Shown piece after piece: positions 15,767 through 23,188 of a stretch of DNA of 35,551 nucleotides (position 1 is the stretch's first letter; each line of letters starts with the position of its first letter). The notes below the pieces were generated by a model. That model did not search any database, was not told the origin of the DNA, and saw nothing but the letters and a program-made list of their open reading frames with translations. The stretch comes from Bermanella sp034112325. GTDB lineage: Bacteria > Pseudomonadota > Gammaproteobacteria > Pseudomonadales > Oceanobacteraceae. Both the position numbers and the translations under genes were made by a program. The stretch lies in the NCBI GenBank assembly GCA_034112325.1, contig JAWUVO010000019.1, forward strand, positions 1 through 35,551. Reading direction: 5' to 3'.

Positions 15767-16648
15767 ATGCGTTATAGAGTTATACATACTACAGAATACA
15801 AGTACGCAGACCGCGTGTCTCATTGCTATAATTTGGCCAACTTAACGCCAAGAAATACTAGTCGTCAAACGTGTATTAAAAGCCGAATTAGCGTTTCACC
15901 AAAAGCGATTCATTCAAATACTAGAACTGATTATTTTGGTAATGAAAGTTATCACTTTGAAATTCAAGCGCCCCATAGCACGTTATCGATTACCGCAGAA
16001 AGTGAAATCGAGATAAATGAAGCAGGCTTCGATTTTAAAACCGACCCAGGTATGACCTACCGTGAGGTTTTAGATTATATGGGTGGTACACCATCATTTG
16101 AAGCCATCGAGGCCAAAGAGTTCTGTCTAGATTCTCCTATGATAAGAATTAGCGATGCCTTAGCAGAATACGCCCAACCATCGTTTTCAGATTCACGCCC
16201 TTTATATGAATGTGTGGCAGAACTCACTACTCGTATCTTTAACGATTTTAAATATACGCCAGGATTCACCACTATAGCCACACCTTTATCCGAAGTACTG
16301 GAACATAAAAAAGGTGTATGCCAAGACTTTGCACACTTACAAGTTGGCTGTTTGCGCGCTATGGGCATTCCATCAAAATATGTTTCTGGCTACATGGAAA
16401 CACTGCCTCCACTGGGACAAGAGAAATTAGTGGGAGCGGATGCCACACACGCATGGATTTCTTATTTCTCACCTAATCACGGTTGGATAGAGTTTGACCC
16501 TACAAATAATAAACAGGCCGGTATACAGCATATTGTGACAGCTGAAGGCCGTGATTATTATGATGTAACGCCGTTAAAAGGCGTTATATTTGGAGGAGGA
16601 AAAAACCCTATTTTAGAAGTATCGGTAGACGTTGCGCGATTAAAATAA
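15767..16648 (+). CDS. Transglutaminase-like domain protein
   Basis: This 293-residue cysteine-peptidase-fold protein has a bacterial transglutaminase N-domain (about 1-80, RYRVIHTTEYKYADRVSH...) followed by the catalytic domain. The triad is intact: C185 (GVCQDFAH), H228 (DATHAW) and D244 (EFDPTNN). The ending GVIFGGGKNPILEVSVDVARL is typical for the family. GGAGG lies 7 bases before the ATG, the best ribosome site in the cluster. It is the last gene of the plus-strand block, 46 bases after the fusion gene. It converges on cobO with only 15 bases between the stops and no visible terminator. In other bacteria this slot is often followed by a proteasome-like Anbu peptidase gene; none is here. 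Confidence 0.9.
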   Translation: MRYRVIHTTEYKYADRVSHCYNLANLTPRNTSRQTCIKSRISVSPKAIHSNTRTDYFGNESYHFEIQAPHSTLSITAESEIEINEAGFDFKTDPGMTYREVLDYMGGTPSFEAIEAKEFCLDSPMIRISDALAEYAQPSFSDSRPLYECVAELTTRIFNDFKYTPGFTTIATPLSEVLEHKKGVCQDFAHLQVGCLRAMGIPSKYVSGYMETLPPLGQEKLVGADATHAWISYFSPNHGWIEFDPTNNKQAGIQHIVTAEGRDYYDVTPLKGVIFGGGKNPILEVSVDVARLK

Positions 16649-16663
16649 GGATTTTTAGTTTAC

Positions 16664-17308
16664 TCAGAAATCAACGCCTATACGGGCTTTGATTCCTGAC
16701 TTGTAGGCGTGCTTAACGTCTTTGATTTCAGAAACCGTATCTGCAATCTCTTGTAATGCCGAACCGCCTCCACGCCCTGTTACTACTACACTCATTTCCC
16801 TTGGACGATTTTTAAGTGCATTAATAATGCGCTCTTCGTCTAGATATTTGTAGCCTATCATGTAGGTTAGCTCGTCTAATAAAACTAAATTATAGCGATC
16901 ATCTTTTAACATTCGTTCAGCCACTGCCCATGTGCGCTCAGCCGCTTCTATATCTCCAGTACGGTCTTGAGTATTCCAAGTGAAGCCTGTGCCCATTTGA
17001 TAAAAGTCTTCGTCTTCAAAGGAAGGCAGTAAGCTGGCTTTTTCTTTTAAAAATATCTCTTCGCCAGAAAGCTGTACGCCTTTTATAAACTGAACAACGC
17101 CTACCTTATGATTATATCCTAGTGCACGTAGCACCATACCAAATGCAGAACTGCTCTTACCTTTGCCATTACCAGTTAATACAATCATCACTCCGCGCTC
17201 TTCGTCAGCGGCCTTGATATTAGCATCTACTTTTTCTTTTTGCTTTTCCATAGCCTTTTTATGCTTTTCGTTTTTAGCATCTAAAGAATCTTTATTTTCT
17301 TCAGTCAT
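16664..17308 (-). CDS. cobO: Corrinoid (cob(I)alamin / cobyrinate) adenosyltransferase, CobO/BtuR type
   Basis: This enzyme transfers the 5'-deoxyadenosyl group from ATP to Co(I) corrinoids in the cytoplasm, producing the coenzyme form. The 214-residue protein has a charged, lysine-rich N-terminal 1-38 and then the CobA/CobO-type P-loop VLTGNGKGKSS (43-53). VGVVQFIKG, VLLDELTYMI and VVTGRGG follow. The ending AYKSGIKARIGVDF corresponds to the family's C-terminal tail. GAGA precedes the ATG. It is the last gene of the minus-strand B12 cluster, 9 bases after the cobC-like stop, which indicates translational coupling. The name btuR is equally used for this family. Confidence 0.93.
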   Translation of the reverse strand: MTEENKDSLDAKNEKHKKAMEKQKEKVDANIKAADEERGVMIVLTGNGKGKSSSAFGMVLRALGYNHKVGVVQFIKGVQLSGEEIFLKEKASLLPSFEDEDFYQMGTGFTWNTQDRTGDIEAAERTWAVAERMLKDDRYNLVLLDELTYMIGYKYLDEERIINALKNRPREMSVVVTGRGGGSALQEIADTVSEIKDVKHAYKSGIKARIGVDF

Positions 17309-17317
17309 AGGAATCTC

Positions 17318-18379
17318 TCACGTTGATTGAATTAATTTATCTGAATGTAGGGTAGTTAAAACTTGCTCTAATCTTTGCCAGTGTAATTCTGTACTAGGCA
17401 AACCGAATCTGATGCCATTTTCATTGTCTAATAATCTGGTATAAATACCTTTAGTTAATAGTAATTCATATAATTGATTGGCATTTTTTATATATAGTGT
17501 CTGAAAAAATACAGTGCCAACCGTTGTATAGTTTAGTGTAATAAATAACAGCCTTAATCTTTCGCCTGCCAATACTAATTTTTTATTTGTTTGTGACTGC
17601 CAGCTATTATCAAGCCATGCTTTAATTCCAATAGCTTGCGCCGTATTATTGATACTCCAGTTATTCAACAACGATGAAATATTATTTTGAATAACTTTAT
17701 TTGCCAGTATTACTCCCAGTCTTAGACCTGCTAATCCAAAAAATTTACCAAATGAACGCAGTACAATTAAGTTTTCATCTGCTACTCGATTAGACATACT
17801 GTATTTATCTAAATTTGAAATTTGATAAGGGTCAATAAAAGCTTCATCAACAATTAGCCAAGCTCCGTTGGAAGTTAATATCTTTAACATATCTTTAAGC
17901 ACTGTTGCTTTGGTTAACCTGCCCGTGGGGTTATTAGGGTTAATAACAACACAAGCCTGCGCATGGTTTAATTGCTGGTCTGTTGGCACGTCGTCATACA
18001 CTTCAATATTATATCCTTGTGCCCGCCAAGATTTTTGGTGTTCGTTAAAACCTTGTTTGGGTAAAAGTATAGGCCGAACATCAATGCCTGATAATTTCCT
18101 TAATATTGGCAGCATTTGTATTGCCCACATAGAACCTGGAATAACAGTCAAATGCTGGGTTTTATAATACCGACAAGCGGCTTGTGTTAATAACTCTTGA
18201 TGTTGTGGCAATACTTTTAAATCAATAATCTCATCAGCTATGGGGTATGAGAATGGACTAATACCCGTTGATAAGTCTATCCAATCTAGTTTTTGTCTTG
18301 GGTAAGCATGTTTAATTTGCTCTAATTTACCGCCATGATTAAATTCAGGTTTGTCAGGTAAGCTGTCAATATTACTCAT
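17318..18379 (-). CDS. cobC: CobC/CobD-like PLP-dependent threonine-phosphate decarboxylase
   Basis: This class-I/II aminotransferase-fold protein of 353 residues probably makes (R)-1-amino-2-propanol O-2-phosphate from L-threonine phosphate for the B12 nucleotide loop. PLP-binding signatures are VINPNNPTGRL, LIVDEAFIDPY and SFGKFFGLAGLRLG, with K212 the Schiff-base lysine. I chose ATG 18379 (MSNIDSLPDK) because it overlaps the cbiB stop as ATGA; an ATG three codons upstream also exists. Naming is confusing: Pseudomonas-style CobC equals Salmonella-style CobD. Base composition is visibly more AT-rich than that of the housekeeping genes. Histidinol-phosphate aminotransferase is a relative, but context favours the B12 role. 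Confidence 0.88.
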   Translation of the reverse strand: MSNIDSLPDKPEFNHGGKLEQIKHAYPRQKLDWIDLSTGISPFSYPIADEIIDLKVLPQHQELLTQAACRYYKTQHLTVIPGSMWAIQMLPILRKLSGIDVRPILLPKQGFNEHQKSWRAQGYNIEVYDDVPTDQQLNHAQACVVINPNNPTGRLTKATVLKDMLKILTSNGAWLIVDEAFIDPYQISNLDKYSMSNRVADENLIVLRSFGKFFGLAGLRLGVILANKVIQNNISSLLNNWSINNTAQAIGIKAWLDNSWQSQTNKKLVLAGERLRLLFITLNYTTVGTVFFQTLYIKNANQLYELLLTKGIYTRLLDNENGIRFGLPSTELHWQRLEQVLTTLHSDKLIQST

Positions 18380-19293
18380 ATTAACCACTCGACGAACCCG
18401 ATCGAGATAACAAATAAACAGCTACATGAATACATTAATCGAATACTTTTATTTATATCTTTAACATTAGGTAAATTTCCAAACCCTAGGTCTAAGCGAG
18501 TTTTATTTTCGCCATGATATACCGCGTCACCTCCCAGCCTTACATTTAATGCTCCAGCACCGGCGGCCATTACAATACCGGCATTAGGGCTATACCAACG
18601 ACGACCCGTATTCCAAACACTGCTAATTGTTTGTGTTAAGTTCTGCGGCCTAGATAACAGCATGAAAAAAACAGTGACCCTTGCAGGTATAAAACCTAAC
18701 ACATCATCAGCTCTGGCAGAAAATTTTCCAAATTTTTCATATTTTTCTGATCTATAACCCCACATAGCATCAAGTGTGTTGGTCAATCTAAATAAAACAG
18801 CACCCGGGATACCAAACATAACAAAAAATACTAATGGACCAATTACCGCATCATGGGTATTTTCTGTTACCGTTTCTATTGTAGCGGTAGCCAGCTGTTG
18901 CTGATTTAATGTTTTGGTATCTCTAGATACAATCATAGATACCGCTATTCTAGCCTGTGGAATATCCGCATTGATTAGTGGAGTAAAAACAGCTTTTGCA
19001 TGCTGCTTTAAACTTTTTTGTCCGATGGTAAAATATAGAATGATTATTTCAAACACGCTTTTATAATAAAAATTACAATACACAAACAGTAAATATTCAA
19101 TGACAATGAAAAATATAACTACAGGAATAATACTCAAACACCAAGCGATAACACCCTGATTAAATTTATTCTTATAAGTTAGTCTTTCAATCCAGTTCGC
19201 ATAACGTGCAAATATAACTAAAGGATGAAATCTTTTGGCTTCACCTAATAGCTCATCTAGACATAATGATAATGCGATGATAATCGAGATCAT
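18376..19293 (-). CDS. cbiB: Adenosylcobinamide-phosphate synthase (CbiB/CobD)
   Basis: This polytopic inner-membrane enzyme attaches aminopropanol (phosphate) to adenosylcobyric acid. Its 305 residues match the family. The N-terminal LDELLGEAKRFHPLVIF corresponds to the conserved LD-LLG-P-HP motif. NTLDAMWGYRSEKYEKFGKFSARADDVLGFIPARV is the characteristic central block, and SPNAGIVMAAGAGALNVRLGG the later one. Several hydrophobic helices are evident (about 54-80, 145-165, 200-215, 285-305). Its ATG overlaps the btuF stop by four bases (ATGA), and its own stop overlaps the cobC-like start in the same way, so the three are translationally coupled. Confidence 0.92.
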   Translation of the reverse strand: MISIIIALSLCLDELLGEAKRFHPLVIFARYANWIERLTYKNKFNQGVIAWCLSIIPVVIFFIVIEYLLFVYCNFYYKSVFEIIILYFTIGQKSLKQHAKAVFTPLINADIPQARIAVSMIVSRDTKTLNQQQLATATIETVTENTHDAVIGPLVFFVMFGIPGAVLFRLTNTLDAMWGYRSEKYEKFGKFSARADDVLGFIPARVTVFFMLLSRPQNLTQTISSVWNTGRRWYSPNAGIVMAAGAGALNVRLGGDAVYHGENKTRLDLGFGNLPNVKDINKSIRLMYSCSCLFVISIGFVEWLI

Positions 19294-20144
19294 TTTTGCT
19301 CACGTACCCGATCGAAGGTACTGCATATTGTTTCTATGGCTTCCACTACGCGCAAAGAAAAGCGATGTAAAATATCACCATTAATACGATAGATATGTTG
19401 GTTTTTAACGGCGGGAATCTCTGGCCAATCTGTCCACTTCAAACCTGAAAGCTCTCCGTTGTCATGACCGTGTGCACTTGGAATAATGATGGCTTGTGGT
19501 TTATTAAGTAATACAGTTTCCAAACTTATTTGAGGATAATCTACATCAGGGCTGGTTACGATGTTACTACCGCCACAAATAGTTAGCATTTCGTTGATCC
19601 AGCTACCAACCGATATTGTTCTAATTGGGGATGACCATAGCTGGTAAAAGAAACTGACTTTAGTTTTATTTTTATTTTCTTTAGTTAATGAGTCTAAATC
19701 TTGATGAAATTTATCTACTAACAACTTAGCTTTTTTTTGTGTTCCAGTGAGCGCCCCTAACATTGTAATTTCGATAGCGATATCTCTAAGCTTTTTAGTT
19801 TCTGTTCTATATACCGGTAAACCTAAAGATTCTAACTTATCTAGATCGCCAGATTTATTACCGCCCTCCCATGCTACGATTAAATCGGGATTAAGTTCTA
19901 AAATACGCTCAGCCAGTACGCCGTGATAACCTCCAACACGTTCTATTTGTTTAGCCGCTTCGGGATAGTCAGCATAATCGGTGGTGGCTAAAATACGATC
20001 GCCAATTCCTAGCGCATATAATAGCTCAACACTATGAGGGCTTAATGCCACAATGCGTTGAGCGTTTTTTACGTTTGGTATTTCGAACGAGTAGCTAGTT
20101 AATGAGCATAAAAAAACAAAAATACTTACAAAAATTTTAAACAT
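19290..20144 (-). CDS. btuF: Vitamin B12 periplasmic binding protein
   Basis: This is the substrate-binding protein of the BtuFCD corrinoid ABC importer. It starts at ATG 20144 (MFKIFVSIFVFLCSLTSYSF), giving a classic signal peptide of about 20 residues; a GGAATGGAA purine stretch just upstream serves as ribosome site. The alternative ATG four codons earlier (20156) is less well placed. The mature chain begins with the family signature RIVALSPHSVELLYALGIGDRI, followed by LNPDLIVAW and a C-terminal lobe. It is separated from btuC by about 155 bases and overlaps cbiB by four bases. Other metal-chelate binding proteins share this fold, but the surrounding cobalamin genes and riboswitch make B12 the likely ligand. 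Confidence 0.9.
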   Translation of the reverse strand: MFKIFVSIFVFLCSLTSYSFEIPNVKNAQRIVALSPHSVELLYALGIGDRILATTDYADYPEAAKQIERVGGYHGVLAERILELNPDLIVAWEGGNKSGDLDKLESLGLPVYRTETKKLRDIAIEITMLGALTGTQKKAKLLVDKFHQDLDSLTKENKNKTKVSFFYQLWSSPIRTISVGSWINEMLTICGGSNIVTSPDVDYPQISLETVLLNKPQAIIIPSAHGHDNGELSGLKWTDWPEIPAVKNQHIYRINGDILHRFSLRVVEAIETICSTFDRVREQK

Positions 20145-20265
20145 TAAACATTCCAAATTAACAAATATTCTACGTTAGTAGTTCTATAGTGAAGCAATTT
20201 TCAATTAGTACTTTTACTATTACACACTGAATAATGGATACCCGCGTTCGCATGTAAGACGATTT

Positions 20266-20281
20266 ATATAGATATCTATAT
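20266..20281. repeat. 16-bp perfect palindrome between btuC and btuF
   Basis: ATATAGATATCTATAT is perfectly self-complementary and lies in the 155-base btuC-btuF gap. It could be an operator or just an AT-rich coincidence; there is no terminator U-tract beside it. Confidence 0.4.
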
Positions 20282-20298
20282 TCATAATTAAGATAATT

Positions 20299-21324
20299 TT
20301 AAGACCAACTCTTGCGTCGCATAACCAATAAAAAGAATACACTGCCTATGGCGGCTGTAATTACCCCAATGGGTAATTCATGACCAGGTAATATTGTGCG
20401 AGAAACCACATCGACCCACACCATAAATACACCGCCGAATAAAATGGTTATCCACATCATGTGCTGCCCACTGTGTTCAAACAGGCGACGAACAATATGT
20501 GGAATCATAAGCCCTACAAATCCAATGCCACCCGTGTTGGCGACTAAAATAGCGGTTAATAGTGACGTTAGTAACAACATACTTATACGAATCTTTTGAA
20601 CTTCGACACCTAAAGATCTGGCATTTTCATCACCTGATAACAGCGCGGTTAATTGCCTAGAAAACCCTGAGAATAGAATAAAGCAGATTATTAAAACTAA
20701 AAATGGCAGTGACAAGTTCTCCCACCCAGCACGGGTAAAGCTCCCCAAACTCCAAAATAATAGCGACGATGCCGCTTGTGGATCTGATGCATATAAAACT
20801 AAGCTAGTCGCCGCACTGAACATAAACGATGTGGCAACACCGGCTAGTACCATGCGCTCTATTTGTACACTTCTACCCGCCATACTAATTACCAGCAATA
20901 CCGAAACTGCACTGCCAATAAATGCGCCGCCAGTAATGCCAAGCTGTGACCAACCAGAAAATAAACCTTGAGACGCTCCCATCCCAAATCCACTGACAGC
21001 TATAACCAGTACCGCACCAAAAGTAGCGCCTGAACTAATGCCAAATAAATAAGGGTCTGCTAATGGATTACGGGTTACTGTTTGTAATACACTGCCTGCT
21101 AATGCTAAACCTGCTCCGGTTAAAAATGCCAAGATAACTCTGGGCAAGCGCAGCTCAAATAATATTCTTTGTTTTAATGCGTTTGCCTCACAGCTATCGC
21201 TAAACTGGCCACAAATAATTTGTGCTACGTCCGAGAAAGAGATATTTGCCACACCCACAACCAATGCCAATAAAGGGCTAATAACAGCCAGTGCAATGAG
21301 TAATGCTAATGGCCAATTACGCAT
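20299..21324 (-). CDS. btuC: Vitamin B12 ABC transporter permease
   Basis: FecCD-family permease of the BtuCDF importer, about 341 residues with roughly ten transmembrane helices. I chose ATG 21324 (MRNWPLALLIALAV) because GGAGA lies six bases upstream and it overlaps the btuD stop by eight bases (ATGCGTAA). The longer frame from 21363 would overlap btuD by 47 bases. Conserved segments include RLPRVILAFLTGAGLALAGS, QTVTRNPLADPYLFGISSGA and GGIGFVGLMIPHIVR. The last lies near the coupling region with the ATPase. Iron-siderophore permeases are close relatives; the B12 assignment rests on the riboswitch and neighbours. Confidence 0.9.
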   Translation of the reverse strand: MRNWPLALLIALAVISPLLALVVGVANISFSDVAQIICGQFSDSCEANALKQRILFELRLPRVILAFLTGAGLALAGSVLQTVTRNPLADPYLFGISSGATFGAVLVIAVSGFGMGASQGLFSGWSQLGITGGAFIGSAVSVLLVISMAGRSVQIERMVLAGVATSFMFSAATSLVLYASDPQAASSLLFWSLGSFTRAGWENLSLPFLVLIICFILFSGFSRQLTALLSGDENARSLGVEVQKIRISMLLLTSLLTAILVANTGGIGFVGLMIPHIVRRLFEHSGQHMMWITILFGGVFMVWVDVVSRTILPGHELPIGVITAAIGSVFFLLVMRRKSWS

Positions 21325-22153
21325 TGCTATCTCCTTTTTCATTGTCGTTATGATTTTTTGCAATAAGCGCGTCTAGGTCAGAATAAGAATAAGTAATACG
21401 AACTTGATCAGAACTACTTAATGGATGTTTATCGACGCTGACGCAGGTTTTAAATACCTTGCTGATCATGTTTTCTGTCAACACATCTTTTGGTAAACCC
21501 TGATCAACAATTTTACCTTTATCTATGACCAATAAATAATCACAAAAGGCCGCCGCTAAATTTAAATCATGAATTGAAGCCAGTACACTAATGTCCATTT
21601 TTTTAACGGTGTTTAATACTTCAATTTGGTAATGTACATCTAAATGATTAGTAGGCTCGTCCATTATCAATAGCTGTGGATTTTGTACTTGGGCACGAGC
21701 CAGCATTACCCTTTGCTTTTCACCACCAGACAACTGTTCAAATGGCTGATTCTTTAAACTCTGTAGATCCATTTTTTCAATGGCGAGCTCTATATTTTTT
21801 AAATCTTGCTTATTAGTCCATTCAAATAAACCCTTATGAGGGGTTAAACCCTGCGCCACTACGTCCCAAACATTAAGCCCCATATGAGTAGTATGCTCTT
21901 GCAGAATAACAGCGACCTGTTTAGCTTGATCGCGAGCGGGCATATCTAATAAATTTTTATTGTGTAAAAAGATCTCACCCACTTGAGGTTTATTAACACC
22001 ATAAAGACAGCGCATCAAAGAAGACTTCCCCGCACCATTAGGGCCAATTAAGCCCACAAAAGCACCTTTAGGAATATTAAAACTGATGTCGGATAAAATA
22101 GGAATGTCGCCCGCAGACCAATGCAGGTTATGAACGTCGAGAATATTGTTCAT
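21317..22153 (-). CDS. btuD: Vitamin B12 ABC transporter ATPase
   Basis: ATP-binding subunit of the corrinoid importer, 278 residues. It has Walker A GPNGAGKSS (37-45), the signature LSGGEKQRVMLARA, Walker B LLIMDEPTNHLD and the switch histidine in LASIHDLNLA. It is the first gene of the B12 cluster, with AGGAGT six bases before the ATG. About 100 bases separate the ATG from the cobalamin riboswitch core. Its stop overlaps the btuC start. FecE/FhuC-type ATPases are very similar, so the substrate is inferred from context. Confidence 0.92.
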   Translation of the reverse strand: MNNILDVHNLHWSAGDIPILSDISFNIPKGAFVGLIGPNGAGKSSLMRCLYGVNKPQVGEIFLHNKNLLDMPARDQAKQVAVILQEHTTHMGLNVWDVVAQGLTPHKGLFEWTNKQDLKNIELAIEKMDLQSLKNQPFEQLSGGEKQRVMLARAQVQNPQLLIMDEPTNHLDVHYQIEVLNTVKKMDISVLASIHDLNLAAAFCDYLLVIDKGKIVDQGLPKDVLTENMISKVFKTCVSVDKHPLSSSDQVRITYSYSDLDALIAKNHNDNEKGDSNA

Positions 22154-22261
22154 CTGTACTCCTAGAATTAAGCCGTTAGCAATAACGTACTTGCAGTAAA
22201 CCGGAGGAACACAGCGATCGATTAATACATAGGTATAGCGTACTAAATCGATTCATCAGGT

Positions 22262-22403
22262 AGTCCCGCCTGGTTGAATATAGCGTTTTGCATGCAGGTA
22301 TCTGACTTATGCTAAAAAGCACTTACAGTTGCGGGTACAGTTTTGGACTTTAACCAAATTCCCTTTTAAGCACGGCTATATAAAGCAGCGCACATAAAAA
22401 CGT
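22262..22403 (-). ncRNA. Cobalamin (adenosylcobalamin-type) riboswitch
   Basis: Read on minus, it contains GCCGTGCTTAAAAGGGAAT (22358-22376), then the B12-box-like ACCCGCAACTGTAA (22323-22336), then AGTCAGATACCTGC (22294-22307), in the order and spacing of the cobalamin riboswitch core. About 100 bases between this core and the btuD ATG form the expression platform. On minus, TCCTCC near 22205 could pair with the AGGAG ribosome site, suggesting translational control; that pairing is inference. High B12 should reduce expression of the downstream uptake and salvage genes. Confidence 0.93.
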
Positions 22404-22409
22404 CGGCTC

Positions 22410-22438
22410 TTTATACCGATATTTAGATAAGAGGTCAA
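22410..22438 (-). promoter_or_regulatory. Sigma70 promoter of the B12 cluster
   Basis: On minus, TTGACC (22433-22438) and TATAAA (22410-22415) are separated by 17 bases. The predicted start at about 22403 is immediately upstream of the riboswitch core. Confidence 0.8.
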
Positions 22439-22439
22439 T

Positions 22440-22584
22440 TTCTCTAAAAATACTCATCTACCATTATTAAGCAGTAAGAAAGTATCAAATTAAACCATGA
22501 CACTTTATTTTAACTTTTATTAACTATTACTCTTGTATTTTATTACCTAAGTTGAAATAACCCCGAAACAAAAAGAGCTAATTT
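22440..22584. other. AT-rich upstream region of lipoprotein gene
   Basis: Together with the riboswitch, promoter and platform, this fills the 431-base gap between btuD and the lipoprotein gene. It is very AT-rich and must hold the lipoprotein promoter, but I see no convincing hexamer pair. No ORF or RNA gene was recognised. Confidence 0.4.
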
Positions 22585-23115
22585 ATGTATTTAAAAAATT
22601 TATTAACAATACTAGTAGCCATTATACTTTGCGCTTGCGGTCCAGGTGACGAGATTACTAGCATAGACCCAAAAAGGTCGTCATCTAGTAGCGAACTAGC
22701 GCTTATTGAGGGGGTTTATAAAACAAATAAATTTGGCGACTTGCATTACCTCTACATAAGCAACAATGCAAAAGTTACAAGCTATAATTATGAAGGTGAT
22801 TCGGTTGATAACGGATTGAACTGTTATTCAAAAGTTACGTCGGCCTCTGGTATTAACGGTATCTTTAATAATAAAACCATCACATACGACTCAAATAATG
22901 AAGAATACACTCTTCCATCACCCGCTTTAACAATTTCATTCAAATATAGCGTTTCTCAAGGCATGAGAAACTTTAGAATTGGGAATGATTTTGGTAGTGC
23001 CGTAAGTGGTACCTCTTCCTCACCCGTTTTTAATGTTTACCTTGGACACGAAGCTAGAGACGTTCCGGTAGACGCACCAATCATTTCAGATATAAAAGGT
23101 ATGCTATGCAACTAA
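22585..23115 (+). CDS. Putative lipoprotein, unknown function
   Basis: I do not recognise this 176-residue protein. It begins with a lipoprotein signal peptide: hydrophobic residues 5-15, then a lipobox-like L-C-A-C with C18 as the probable lipidated cysteine. The following GDE might affect inner/outer membrane sorting. A serine run (about 32-36) acts as a linker. The rest is Ser/Asn/Tyr/Gly-rich with alternating hydrophobics, suggesting a beta-rich extracytoplasmic domain. Two further cysteines, about 80 and 175, could form a disulfide. GAG precedes the ATG by about 9 bases and a strong terminator follows, so it is probably a single-gene unit. Low GC and lack of recognisable homology suggest a lineage-specific gene. 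Confidence 0.7.
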   Translation: MYLKNLLTILVAIILCACGPGDEITSIDPKRSSSSSELALIEGVYKTNKFGDLHYLYISNNAKVTSYNYEGDSVDNGLNCYSKVTSASGINGIFNNKTITYDSNNEEYTLPSPALTISFKYSVSQGMRNFRIGNDFGSAVSGTSSSPVFNVYLGHEARDVPVDAPIISDIKGMLCN

Positions 23116-23145
23116 AAAAGGCCCACCTAGGTGAGCCTTTTTTAT
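23114..23145. terminator. Bidirectional intrinsic terminator
   Basis: A near-perfect stem AAAAAAGGC-C-CACC / GGTG-A-GCCTTTTTT around a TA centre, with T-runs on both strands. It lies between the convergent lipoprotein and malic enzyme genes. Confidence 0.85.
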
Positions 23146-23188
23146 TACCACAAATGCAATATGCATGAGTGGTGAGTTAACTAACGCT

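Noticed and set aside
16075..16368. 97-residue minus-strand ORF inside the second transglutaminase gene
   Set aside because: Antisense to the catalytic domain, including the active-site cysteine; not a separate gene.
17318..18379. Histidinol-phosphate aminotransferase
   Set aside because: Same fold, but the tight overlap with cbiB and cobO and the riboswitch upstream favour threonine-phosphate decarboxylase.
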